Program-made: the position numbers and the translations under genes | Assembly: GCF_036226685.1 (NCBI RefSeq) | Contig: NZ_CP109009.1 | Coordinates: forward strand, 496,001 to 560,000 | DNA from: Streptomyces sp. NBC_00690 | GTDB taxonomy: Bacteria; Actinomycetota; Actinomycetes; Streptomycetales; Streptomycetaceae | DNA length: 64,000 nt | Reading direction: 5' to 3' | In this document: positions 33,562 to 42,766 of the stretch, one piece after another | Layout of the letters: every line of letters starts with the position of its first letter | How positions within the stretch are numbered: position 1 is the stretch's first letter | The notes under the pieces: model-generated | The model's input: only the letters and a program-made list of their open reading frames with translations | Databases searched by the model: none | What the model was told of the DNA's origin: nothing

Positions 33562-36500
33562 ATGCCGGAACGCATGCCCGGCGCTTCGGTCCTACTGTCA
33601 CTGATGTGGCAGCGAATACCCACCGAGTTCATCGGAACGCCCCTCGCCGACGGCACCGAGGTCCGCTTCCACCACCGTCCCACCGGCCAACTCGACCTGA
33701 CCACCGAGGACGCCACCTACGGCGTCCGACCGGCCGGGCCCGAAGACGGACGAAAGCTGGAGCAGCTGCGCGCGGCAGGCTCCAGCTCCGTCGTAGTGAC
33801 CGCGCACAGGGTCACACCGCGCCCACCGGTGGCGCGCCTGCCACGACAGTCCCGGCCGGGGAGAGCCCCGGAGACCGATGAGCCGTTCACCGTCCGGGCC
33901 CATGTCTACGCACCCGCCACAGGACTCGCCCTACCGCTCACCACGGGCCTCCATCTCGATGTCACCGACGCCGTGGTCGAGGACGCCCGCAGGTACACCG
34001 ACCGGGCCGACACCGCCGACGCCGCATCGACCATCGCGTTCCTCGCTCGCGAACTGCTCCTGGCCCCGCGGCACGGGGCACCGGCCGAGGCCCGACGCAT
34101 GGTGGTGTCGGCGGGTCCGGCGGGCAACCTCGCGGCAGGATTCCGACTGCACGGGCCCCAGTTGATGGCCGACGTCGAGAAGCACGGCGACGGCTACCGG
34201 CTCACGCGTCTCATCAGCGCGGTCCACGACAGGTCCGGAGACTCGGCGCCCAAGGCGCTGGCGGTCGGCGCTATCGAGCTGCGCGACATGACGGCGCGGC
34301 AACGCGACCGGGTGCTGATCCAGCGCGGACTCGACCTCGTGGCGGGCCAGGACAGCTATCTGGCCATGTGGGACAGGTACCAGGAGCTGGAAGCCCACCA
34401 CATCCGCCGGCGGATCACCGACTTCGGAGCGATCCGCTACAGCCGCGTCCGGGTCGAGCCCGACGGCCGCTGTGCCTTCACCGTCCATCTGGGCGGGGCG
34501 CTGCCGCGCACCCGTGCCGTGTTGGAGAACGCGACGACGGTCGAACGGATGGAGATAGAGGCCGCGGCGGACGTCCCGGACTCGGTGACCAACACCGCCG
34601 TGACCGACCGCGAGTGGCTGGTGGCCTCGCGCGCCCAGCGCAGCGGTGCCTGGGTCGGGGAACCACTCGGCTACGACGAGGTGACCGAGACCCTGCGGCT
34701 GGCCGGAACCCTCCACGACCAGCGGGACCCCGCTCCCAAGGGATGGCTCTATCTGGCGCACCGCGGCGACCAGCGCCGGCTCGACCGGCGCGAGAAGGCG
34801 ATGCAGAAGCTGCGCACCGACGGGACGCACATCCCCGCGCTGCCGACCCTGTTGGAGGGCGGTGCCTGGCCACAGCCGGCCCAGCGGCGGATCACCCGGC
34901 TCTCCCGTGCCGCGCTCGACTGCTTCTTGCCGCACGGACCGACGCCTGCCCAGCTCAACGCCGTGCTGACCGCGCTCAACACACCCGATCTGGCCGTCAT
35001 CCAAGGGCCTCCGGGCACCGGCAAGACCCAGGTGATCGCCGCGCTGGTCAATCAGTTGGGCGACCTCGCACAGGGGGGCGATGTCTCGGGCAGCACCCTG
35101 CTCACCAGCTTCCAGCACGCGGCGGTGGACCATCTGGTGACCCGGGGCTGGGTCTTCGGGCTTCCGCCGCTGAAGGTGGACTCGCGTGGCCGGGGCAGCA
35201 GCGTCGCCCTGGACACCTGGCGGATCGAGGCGGCCCGCTCGGTCGACCTGCGGTTACGCGAACGCCCTACGGGTCGGCATCTGGCCGCGCGGCGTGCGGC
35301 TGCCGACCTGGCCGCCGCCTATCGCGCAGCCCCCGTCCCTCCTGAGTATCTGACGCAGTTCCTGGACCAGGTCCTGTCGGAACTCTCCGACATCGCGGAA
35401 CCCTCACTGGTCCATGAGCTGCGCGCCCGGCGCGAGGCGGCGCGGGAGCAGCGGCATCGTGCCGTCGCGGTCGCGGACTCCGAGACTCGTGCGGAACTCC
35501 TGCCCTACGTGCGGTCGTTGCGCTGTACCGAGACGGGGTTCCTGGATGACGGGCCTTCGTGTGCGCGTGCGCTGCTCACCCGGCTGGAACTGGCGGACAG
35601 CCCGCTGCTGGAGGGCGTCGCCTTTCGGGAACCCCTGCTGGCCGCCTGCCGTGAAGCGGTTCCGACTCCGGACCTCCTGCACTCTCTGGCCGAGTTGCGC
35701 GACGCGTTACTCGACCGTTTCACGGCACGGATACGGCTGCCCGAGGTCACCGTCGCAGATCCCTTGGTGGTGGACCTCCTCGACCGGGTCGCCGCTCAAC
35801 TCTCCGAGGCCGTGACACGGTCGCCCGACGCCGTGGCCGCGGCACTGCTCGACTACCGGGACGATCTGCGCAACGATCCGGAGGGGGTCGACGCGACCCT
35901 GCGCGCGTACACCGTCTCGCTGGCCTCCACCTGTCAGCAGGCCGTGTCCAAGGCGATGGCCGATGTCGGACGGCCGGACGGGGTCTTCGAATCGGTCATC
36001 GTGGACGAGGCGGCACGGGCCAATCCGCTCGATCTCCTCATCCCGCTGGCCCAGGCACGTCGCCGCATCGTGCTGGTGGGTGACCACATGCAGCTTCCGC
36101 ACATGCTGGAGCCCGATGTGGAGCGCGAACTGGGTTCCCTGGGAGACCAGATGCGCGACCGGCTTCAGGAGAGTTTGTTCCAGCGGCTGGCGCGGCAGTG
36201 GAAGCACGGTTCGTCCGACTCCCACCCCCGGTTCGCCCGTCTCGACACACAGTTTCGAATGCATCCGGTGCTGGGCACCTTCGTCAGCGACAACTTCTAC
36301 GAGGGAACCCTGCGCAACGGTCGCGACGCGTCCGAGTTCGCGCACGGCATCGATCGGTATGGGGAGTTGCCCGCGGTGTGGCTCCGGGTCCCGCTGTCCT
36401 CGGGTGGCGAGACGAAACGGGGCACCAGCCGGGCCCGGCGCGCCGAGGCTGCCGCCATCGCCACCGAGATCGTCCAGTTGATCGACCGGTACCCGGGGCT

Positions 36501-36939
36501 GACCTTCGGGGTCATCGCCTTCTACGCCGCACAGGTCACGGAGGTCTGGACCGAACTGAAGAAGGCCGGTATCGCGGAGTTCACCGAAGCCGAGGGGTGG
36601 CGGCCGATCCCCAGGCTCTGCCGGGACGAGAACGGCACCCCGCTGGACCGACTGCGGGTGGGCACCGTGGACGCCTTCCAGGGAATGGAGTTCTCCGTCA
36701 CCTACCTCTCGACCGTACGCAGCTGCGCGCCGGAGGCCCGTACGGACGCCAGAAGGAACTACGGGCACCTGACCGTGAAGAACCGGCTCTGCGTGGCGAT
36801 GAGTCGTCAGCAGCGGCTGCTGGTCGTGGTCGGCGACGACGCCATGTTCGGGCCGGGAGCTCCGGAGGCGGTCGAACCGCTGACCGAGTTCCTCGCGCTG
36901 TGCAGAAAGGAACGGGACGGCCGTGTCCTTCGACCGTAG
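33562..36939 (+). CDS. UPF1-like superfamily 1 helicase, gene 3 of the operon
   Basis: A protein of about 1,125 residues. Residues 1-440 are an N-terminal extension of unknown fold. The SF1 helicase core has GPPGTGKTQ (482-490), VIVDEAARANP (DE at about 815-816), VLVGDHMQLP (motif III), LDTQFRMHP (about 895), VGTVDAFQGMEFSVTYLSTV (about 1034) and NRLCVAMSRQ (about 1074). This is the UPF1/SMUBP-2/Dna2-type set, so it should translocate along RNA or DNA using ATP. A long insert (about 560-770) lies between motifs Ia and II. Two TTA codons occur (35,254 and 35,707). The start is uncertain: TTG 33,535 or ATG 33,574 are alternatives. Confidence 0.88.
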   Translation: MPERMPGASVLLSLMWQRIPTEFIGTPLADGTEVRFHHRPTGQLDLTTEDATYGVRPAGPEDGRKLEQLRAAGSSSVVVTAHRVTPRPPVARLPRQSRPGRAPETDEPFTVRAHVYAPATGLALPLTTGLHLDVTDAVVEDARRYTDRADTADAASTIAFLARELLLAPRHGAPAEARRMVVSAGPAGNLAAGFRLHGPQLMADVEKHGDGYRLTRLISAVHDRSGDSAPKALAVGAIELRDMTARQRDRVLIQRGLDLVAGQDSYLAMWDRYQELEAHHIRRRITDFGAIRYSRVRVEPDGRCAFTVHLGGALPRTRAVLENATTVERMEIEAAADVPDSVTNTAVTDREWLVASRAQRSGAWVGEPLGYDEVTETLRLAGTLHDQRDPAPKGWLYLAHRGDQRRLDRREKAMQKLRTDGTHIPALPTLLEGGAWPQPAQRRITRLSRAALDCFLPHGPTPAQLNAVLTALNTPDLAVIQGPPGTGKTQVIAALVNQLGDLAQGGDVSGSTLLTSFQHAAVDHLVTRGWVFGLPPLKVDSRGRGSSVALDTWRIEAARSVDLRLRERPTGRHLAARRAAADLAAAYRAAPVPPEYLTQFLDQVLSELSDIAEPSLVHELRARREAAREQRHRAVAVADSETRAELLPYVRSLRCTETGFLDDGPSCARALLTRLELADSPLLEGVAFREPLLAACREAVPTPDLLHSLAELRDALLDRFTARIRLPEVTVADPLVVDLLDRVAAQLSEAVTRSPDAVAAALLDYRDDLRNDPEGVDATLRAYTVSLASTCQQAVSKAMADVGRPDGVFESVIVDEAARANPLDLLIPLAQARRRIVLVGDHMQLPHMLEPDVERELGSLGDQMRDRLQESLFQRLARQWKHGSSDSHPRFARLDTQFRMHPVLGTFVSDNFYEGTLRNGRDASEFAHGIDRYGELPAVWLRVPLSSGGETKRGTSRARRAEAAAIATEIVQLIDRYPGLTFGVIAFYAAQVTEVWTELKKAGIAEFTEAEGWRPIPRLCRDENGTPLDRLRVGTVDAFQGMEFSVTYLSTVRSCAPEARTDARRNYGHLTVKNRLCVAMSRQQRLLVVVGDDAMFGPGAPEAVEPLTEFLALCRKERDGRVLRP

Positions 36940-38371
36940 GGCGTCCGTGTTCCAGCTCAGCGCCCCGCCGCAGGGCCACTACCGGCCGGTGCTGCTGCCC
37001 GTGTGGGTCTACCAGGCGATGGCTCCCACGGGCTTCTCCCGGACCTTGGACACGTTCCAGATGGTGGTGCTCCGGCTGTGCGCCGCGGGGGTGCGTGACA
37101 TCGGAGAGCTCTCGGGGCTGATCGGCCTCGACGGCTCGCTGTGCCGCACGGTCGTCGCCCGGCTCATGGAACGCGGGTTGATGGGATCGGGGCTGAAGCT
37201 CACCGAGGCGGGGCGGGACACGGTCAGGCTCGGTGAGGTCGCGGAGACCGAGCCACGGCTGATCCGTGTCTTCCAGGACCCGGGCACCGGAGCCCTGCTA
37301 CCGCGCATGTTGATGGCCGATCCCGTACGTGCCGATGTGCGCGGGTACCGCGGTCGCCAGGTGACCATCCAGTTCGGTACCGCCGGAGCCTCAAGGGAAC
37401 TCAATACGCTGGCGCTCGACGGCGACGCGGACCCAATGCGGCCTTCCGAACGGGATGTGCTGGAGGCGTGCCGGGGGCACGACATGGCCGCACGCGGCAT
37501 CCGTGGCAGCGCCCGCAACACCCGCCCGACGGCTGGAACCTCCCAGCGGATCGGGTTCCACGGTTCTCGTACCCCGGCCTACCTCGTGTGCTACCTCATT
37601 GCGGACGACGACGGCTCGGGACGGATGTGGACCGTGCTCGACCCGTTCGCCGTGGGTGACGGACGGGTCTTCGCCGACGTTCTCGCCGCCCGGGTCGAAC
37701 GGGAACCCGATCTGGCCCGTCTGATCGAGACCCTCGCCGGCCCCGACCGTCGGGACCGTGTCTTCGCCGCCCGCCGAGCCGATCGGGAGCTGGCGGAGGA
37801 CGCCCGGGCCGACGTGGTGGCGACGCTCGGCGAGCAGATCCGGGAGCACCCGGAGGTCCTGGCGCACCTGGCCGACATCGAGTTGGCCCGGGTCAAGGAC
37901 ACCCCGCGGGAGCGCGAGAACCTCGTGCGCAACGCCATCCGTGTCTTCGAGTGCATTCTCCCCGGGCTCAACGAGAAGTACCCGGCTTCGCTGCCGCCGT
38001 CGAACGTGTCAGAGGTGCGACAACGGGAGTTCGTCCTCACGGCCCAACGGCTCGGTGCCCTCTCGGTGCCGCCCGAGATGCGGCACCACTCGGGGAGCGG
38101 GCCGCGCGGCGGCTTGGCCGGGGACGTCATCAAGGCCGTCTGGGCGGCCCGGGGCAACCCCGACCACCCGTTCGCGATGTTCATCAGGCATCGCCCCGCA
38201 CTGCTCGAAGACCTGGAGCGCTCGCGCATTCTGCGCAACAACGCGACCCACGCGTCCGTCGGGCCGCCTGCGTCCGACGAGTTGGAGAACATCCGGACGC
38301 TCGCCTATGAAGCAGCCGCCCACCTGCTCGGGATCGAGTGCCGTCTGACCGGCCACGAGAAAGCGAATTGA
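36923..38371 (+). CDS. Winged-helix protein with C-terminal HEPN-like motif, gene 4 of the operon
   Basis: A 482-residue protein of no recognised family. GTG at 36,923 follows AAAGGA and overlaps the helicase end by 17 bases. Residues about 40-110 look like a winged helix (LDTFQMVVLRLCAAG, IGELSGLIGLDGSLCRTVVARLMERGLM, KLTEAGRDTV). A beta-rich middle domain (about 115-260) follows. The last 170 residues are helical and contain RNNATH at 438-443, matching the R-polar-x3-H active motif of HEPN ribonucleases, followed by a helix (LENIRTLAYEAAAHLLGI). I infer it could be the effector or sensor of the operon, but the fold assignment is not certain. Confidence 0.6.
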   Translation: MSFDRRASVFQLSAPPQGHYRPVLLPVWVYQAMAPTGFSRTLDTFQMVVLRLCAAGVRDIGELSGLIGLDGSLCRTVVARLMERGLMGSGLKLTEAGRDTVRLGEVAETEPRLIRVFQDPGTGALLPRMLMADPVRADVRGYRGRQVTIQFGTAGASRELNTLALDGDADPMRPSERDVLEACRGHDMAARGIRGSARNTRPTAGTSQRIGFHGSRTPAYLVCYLIADDDGSGRMWTVLDPFAVGDGRVFADVLAARVEREPDLARLIETLAGPDRRDRVFAARRADRELAEDARADVVATLGEQIREHPEVLAHLADIELARVKDTPRERENLVRNAIRVFECILPGLNEKYPASLPPSNVSEVRQREFVLTAQRLGALSVPPEMRHHSGSGPRGGLAGDVIKAVWAARGNPDHPFAMFIRHRPALLEDLERSRILRNNATHASVGPPASDELENIRTLAYEAAAHLLGIECRLTGHEKAN

Positions 38372-38374
38372 ACC

Positions 38375-40756
38375 ATGGGAAAGAACACCGGCCGCGGCCG
38401 ACGGACCAATCGCGCCAGGTCGAGAGGGCCGGTGGGGCAGGGGCAGGCCACACCCCCCGCGTCCGGTCCGACCGCGCCCAGTGCACCGGCTCCTGCACCG
38501 ACCAACGCGGCGCCGCGTCTGCACGAGGACGACGACGCACAGGCGTTGTTCGACGAGATCCGGCAGTTGGCGAGCGAATCGGAATCGCTCCTGACCACAA
38601 GGGACGAGCCGAACAGCGACACGACCGAGTTGGAGCGCGTCTGGGCGGTCTTCCGCGCACTGGCCCGGCGCCAGGCCGAAGCGGTGGACGCCCTCACCGC
38701 GCACGAGGAACGGATACGTGCCGAACGGTCAGCGCTACGGGCGGACGCAACCGAGCGAGCGGATGAAGCAGCCGCCCTCCGGGAGGAACACGATCTCCTC
38801 GATGCACGCGCCACCCTGCTGGACCGTAGAGAGGCCGAGTTGGAGGCCCGGCAGCAGAAAGCCGAGCTGCGCTCCACCGAACGTCGGCTGGAAGTGGCCA
38901 GGGAGCTGGAGGTGTGGGTGGCCGACCACCGCCGCAAGGCGGTCGAGGCCCTGGAGGCGGAGCACGACGCCTGGCGCACGCGCTGGGCCGAGACCCAACA
39001 GCGGCTGTCCGACGCCCAGGGGGCGATGGACCAGCGCGAGAGCGACTTCGCCCAGCGCGAGAGGGATCTGCGGTCGCAGCAGTCGCGACTGAAGATGGAC
39101 GAGGAGGACATGGCCCATCTGCGCAAAGTCCTCAAGGAGCAGCAGACCTCCCGTGAGGAGCGGTTCGAGCGTCAAATCGACGCCAGAACGACCCAGCTGG
39201 CCCAGTCGGCGGAAGAGGACAGGCGCCGTGTGCAGGTCCTCACCGAGGCCAATGAGCGACTGAACGCCCGACTGTCCGAGCAGGAGGGCTCGTTGGCCGT
39301 GCTCGGTGGTCAGACCCCGGACCGCATCGCCGAGCGCATCGCCCGGCTCCAGGCCGAGAACGCGCGGCTGACCGAGGAGATGGCGACTTCGCCGCGGGTC
39401 GATGCCCAGATGCTCGTCCGGCTCCAGGAGCAGGTCCGACAGTTGTCCGTCGACAACGAGGAGTTGGTCAGGGAGCGGGGGGAGCTGGAATCCTCCCTCC
39501 AGCGCGATCGCATCGCCGTCAACGAGCGGCAGAACTATCTGGACCTGAACAACTACCTCCAAGCTGCGAACAGCCAGATCCGGCAGACGCTCGACGAGGA
39601 GGCCGCGAAGCTCAACGCCACCGCCGAGGCCGGAAAGAAGGGACTCGCCTTCCCCGCCTGCTCGCGGATGGACCTGGACTTCGGCACCCCGCAACCGTCC
39701 GTCACGCACCCGCCGCAACTGGGTGACCTCGTCGACCAGATGCAGGCGGTGATCCTTCAGCACGGTCGGCTCGCCTACCGCCGCTCCGATCTGCGTCTGG
39801 TGCTGGCAGGCATGGCCATGAGCCGGCTGCATCTCTTCCAGGGCATCAGCGGCATCGGCAAGACAGGACTCGGCCGGGCTTTGGCCACGGCTTTCGGTAG
39901 CGCCGGCAGTGTCGCTGTCGTCCCCGTACAAGCGGGTTGGCGCGATCCGCAGGACCTCATGGGGTACTACAACAGCTTCGATCGGATGTTCTACGAGTCC
40001 GAGTTCACCAAGGCCCTGTACCGGGCCCAGTGCCCGCAGTTCAGGGACCGTCCGTTCTTCATCGTGCTCGACGAAATGAACCTCTCCCATCCTGAGCAGT
40101 ACTTCAGCGGTGTTCTCTCGGCCCTCGCGATCAAGGAAGGCCCGCGGCTGGCATTGACCACAGCACCGGTGCGCAACCCTCCACACCTGCTCATCGACGG
40201 CACCCATATCTCCGTACCGGACAATGTGTGGTTCATCGGAACGGCCAATCACGACGAGACGACCGTGGGCTTCGCCGACAAGACCTACGACCGGGCCTTC
40301 GTCCTGGAGCTTCCCTGGCAGCACCCCGAGTTGTCCGATGACACGACCGGACTGCCTGATCCCCTGGGCCACCGAGCCCTCATGGGGGCGTTCGACGAAG
40401 CCCGCAGCCGGTACGCGCAGCAGGCCACAGCCGTCATCGACTTCCTGGACATCGGATGGCGCGGCCGGTTCGCCGAAGACCTCGGGATCGGTTGGGGCAA
40501 TCGGCTCGAACAGCAGATCAAGGATTTCGCCCCGGTCGTGATCGCCGCCGGTGGCAGCCTGGGGGAAGCGGTCGACCATGTGCTGGCCACTCGCGTCCTA
40601 CGATCCGTCGGTGGCCGGTACGACATCCACGCGGACACGTTGGACGGACTGCGCGCCGACCTCGTGGAGAGTCTGCGGGAGTTCGACGGAGCCCATGACC
40701 CCGTGGCGACCGACCGACTGTTGAACAGCGCGATCCGGTCGCGTGGCCGCCGATGA
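38375..40756 (+). CDS. Coiled-coil McrB-type AAA+ ATPase, gene 5 of the operon
   Basis: A 793-residue protein. After a low-complexity start, residues about 45-420 are an almost unbroken Glu/Arg/Gln-rich coiled coil. Residues about 455-780 are an AAA+ domain of the McrB group: LFQGISGIGKTGLGRALATA (Walker A, 490-497), VQAGWRDPQDLMGYYNSFD, RPFFIVLDEMNLSHPEQYFS (Walker B DE at 566-567) and VWFIGTANHDETT (sensor 1). McrB is the GTP-driven motor of the McrBC restriction enzyme. Here the usual DNA-recognition domain is replaced by the coiled coil. It starts three bases after gene 4 and overlaps gene 6 by ATGA, so all three are co-translated. Confidence 0.88.
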   Translation: MGKNTGRGRRTNRARSRGPVGQGQATPPASGPTAPSAPAPAPTNAAPRLHEDDDAQALFDEIRQLASESESLLTTRDEPNSDTTELERVWAVFRALARRQAEAVDALTAHEERIRAERSALRADATERADEAAALREEHDLLDARATLLDRREAELEARQQKAELRSTERRLEVARELEVWVADHRRKAVEALEAEHDAWRTRWAETQQRLSDAQGAMDQRESDFAQRERDLRSQQSRLKMDEEDMAHLRKVLKEQQTSREERFERQIDARTTQLAQSAEEDRRRVQVLTEANERLNARLSEQEGSLAVLGGQTPDRIAERIARLQAENARLTEEMATSPRVDAQMLVRLQEQVRQLSVDNEELVRERGELESSLQRDRIAVNERQNYLDLNNYLQAANSQIRQTLDEEAAKLNATAEAGKKGLAFPACSRMDLDFGTPQPSVTHPPQLGDLVDQMQAVILQHGRLAYRRSDLRLVLAGMAMSRLHLFQGISGIGKTGLGRALATAFGSAGSVAVVPVQAGWRDPQDLMGYYNSFDRMFYESEFTKALYRAQCPQFRDRPFFIVLDEMNLSHPEQYFSGVLSALAIKEGPRLALTTAPVRNPPHLLIDGTHISVPDNVWFIGTANHDETTVGFADKTYDRAFVLELPWQHPELSDDTTGLPDPLGHRALMGAFDEARSRYAQQATAVIDFLDIGWRGRFAEDLGIGWGNRLEQQIKDFAPVVIAAGGSLGEAVDHVLATRVLRSVGGRYDIHADTLDGLRADLVESLREFDGAHDPVATDRLLNSAIRSRGRR

Positions 40757-42693
40757 GCGGCAGGGAGGCGAGCGAACCCGACGCTGATTCTCCGCAGGTC
40801 CGTCATCTGATGACCCTGTCGGCGCGGCTCGCCGGGCTGACCACCACTCTCGACGACTGGCTCGCCATGCCACCGATCACCCTCGACACCGGTGAGGAGA
40901 CCATCGCCCTCCCACTGGAGGAGGTCTTCGAACGGGAGTCGGGCGCGCTGCGGGCCGTGTGCAACCGTCCCTACACGCGTCTGCGGACGATCGAGGAACC
41001 CATGCCCGCGTCGCGAGTGCGTTCGATCGCGCCCGGAGCGGCGACACGGCTGGCGGCGCACCCGGAGGACTGGGCCTCGCACACCCTGGCCGGGGTCCGG
41101 CCACACCGTCTGTTGGCCCGGCGCAGCGAGGAGGATCCGGACATCTACGAGAACCGGATCGCCGTCGGGGTCCTGCATCTGATGCGATCGCACCTCCAAC
41201 AGCGCATCGCCAAGGTGAGCGCGCTGAACCAGATGGTCAGTGATGTGCAACAACTGCGGATGCCTTCGGAGAAGAGCGCTTGGAGGGCCCGTCGCGACCT
41301 CGCAGGACTGCTGCGGAACATCGACGATTCGGATCGGCACCGGGCCGCGGCCGAAGCCCGGCTGGGCGAACTGGAAGCCGCTCTCGTCGATGTGGAGACC
41401 ATGCTCGGCTCGCCGCTGGCCCGGGCGATCGGCCACCGCGGGCCGCCACCAGGCGATCTGCACGCCACGAATCTGCTCACCGCCGATCCCGGTTACCGCA
41501 GGGTCGCCAGGCTGTGGGAGGCGTGTACGGCGAACGTGGGGGCGCCCGCGGAACCGGGGGCCGAACGCCGTCAGGAAACGGACCTCGCCTTTCGGCGCTT
41601 CAGCGCCCTCCTCCTACTCCTGGCCTGCCGACTGCTGGGGGCGACACCGGTCGCCGGCCAGCCTGCTCCCACTCCGGGCACGACGTCATGGTTCCGGTTG
41701 CGGGGCGCTGAGCTGGCAGTCGAGTGGACTGCCGCTGGCGACTTCGTCCTCCGTTGGAGGGGCAGTCCCGTGCTGCGGCTTCTGCCCGTCCTGACCGATC
41801 TGTGCACCGCACCGGACATCGCCTCCTTCGCCGCTGCGATCAGTGCGGTCGGGGAAGCCCGACCGTTCGCCGATGGGGTGCGGGACCTGGTCGTCTATCC
41901 CGGCTCGCTGCCGTCGCGCCAGAAGGCCACGCCCGAGGTGGCTGCCGCCGCGTATGCCGTCGGACACGGCACGGTGGGCGGTCCGGAAGGTTCGAGGGCG
42001 GTGGACGTCGCGCCGCTGTCACCGCTGGAGATCTTCAGCGTGAGCCGTCTGGTGCGGGCGATGCACTGGGCCACGTTGGGTGCCGATGCGAGGGGCTATC
42101 CGCATCTGGTGCCCATGTCCGCGGGTGAGCGATCAGCGTTGGCGGACTGCGACTGGGTCGAGCCACGTGCCCATGGGGTCGCGGTCGTACGACCGCCCCT
42201 GCCCCAGGAATTGGACCGGCTGCCCGTGCTGCTCACCCCGCCCCATCCTCGCCAGGGCGGACGCCGAGCCGCCGAGAGCGAGAAACGGCGGATCCATGCC
42301 CTGTGTACGGAGCTGGAGGACGCGGGTCGGGCCACGGCGTTGCTCGCGGTGTGTCCGGTGTGCGCCAAGACCGATCCTCACCGACCGACTTCCTTCAAGC
42401 CGCGCACGGGGGACCTCTTCGCCGCCGTCTGCTCCTCCTGCCAGACGCGATGGGAACTGCGTCGCTGCACCTCCTGCGACGACACGTTCCCCTTGCTCCA
42501 TCCCCATGGACACGCCGCCTCCGGCACCGTCGAATCCGAACTCGATCGCCGCCTGGGAGGGGCACTGTTGGCGGTCCCCTGCTGGTCCGTGCTCCATACG
42601 GAGCAGGCTGTCTGCCCCACCTGCGGCGCGTGCGGCCAGACTCCCCCAGCCTCGGAGTGTCCCCGCGGCTGCCGGGCCGGTGCCGGAGCCTGA
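40753..42693 (+). CDS. McrC/DUF2357-like protein with C-terminal zinc ribbons, gene 6 of the operon
   Basis: A 646-residue protein overlapping the ATPase gene by four bases. Residues about 60-290 resemble the N-terminal part of McrC-like DUF2357 partners: RLRTIEEPMPASRVRSIAPGA, then DIYENRIAVGVLHLM (Y-E-N-R at 132-135; DUF2357 has a similar E-N-R-F-V) and a helical hairpin. The expected C-terminal PD-(D/E)xK nuclease motif is not obvious. The last 113 residues have many C-x2-C pairs (534/537, 560/563, 572/575, 621/624/627, 636/640), consistent with zinc ribbons. I infer it is the ATPase partner and may have swapped nuclease for zinc-binding or target recognition. A hairpin terminator follows. 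Confidence 0.6.
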   Translation: MSGREASEPDADSPQVRHLMTLSARLAGLTTTLDDWLAMPPITLDTGEETIALPLEEVFERESGALRAVCNRPYTRLRTIEEPMPASRVRSIAPGAATRLAAHPEDWASHTLAGVRPHRLLARRSEEDPDIYENRIAVGVLHLMRSHLQQRIAKVSALNQMVSDVQQLRMPSEKSAWRARRDLAGLLRNIDDSDRHRAAAEARLGELEAALVDVETMLGSPLARAIGHRGPPPGDLHATNLLTADPGYRRVARLWEACTANVGAPAEPGAERRQETDLAFRRFSALLLLLACRLLGATPVAGQPAPTPGTTSWFRLRGAELAVEWTAAGDFVLRWRGSPVLRLLPVLTDLCTAPDIASFAAAISAVGEARPFADGVRDLVVYPGSLPSRQKATPEVAAAAYAVGHGTVGGPEGSRAVDVAPLSPLEIFSVSRLVRAMHWATLGADARGYPHLVPMSAGERSALADCDWVEPRAHGVAVVRPPLPQELDRLPVLLTPPHPRQGGRRAAESEKRRIHALCTELEDAGRATALLAVCPVCAKTDPHRPTSFKPRTGDLFAAVCSSCQTRWELRRCTSCDDTFPLLHPHGHAASGTVESELDRRLGGALLAVPCWSVLHTEQAVCPTCGACGQTPPASECPRGCRAGAGA

Positions 42694-42766
42694 GGGCCGC
42701 CGGCACCCGTATCGACAAGAGAGACGCATAGCTGAGCGGTGCAGAGCCGCTCGCCTAGGACCGGTG

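Noticed and set aside
31405..42693. Classic tellurite-resistance (ter) locus or plain McrBC restriction system
   Set aside because: No terB/terD-type or PP2C genes adjoin the vWA-kinase pair, and the McrB/McrC-like genes lack the standard DNA-recognition and visible nuclease parts.
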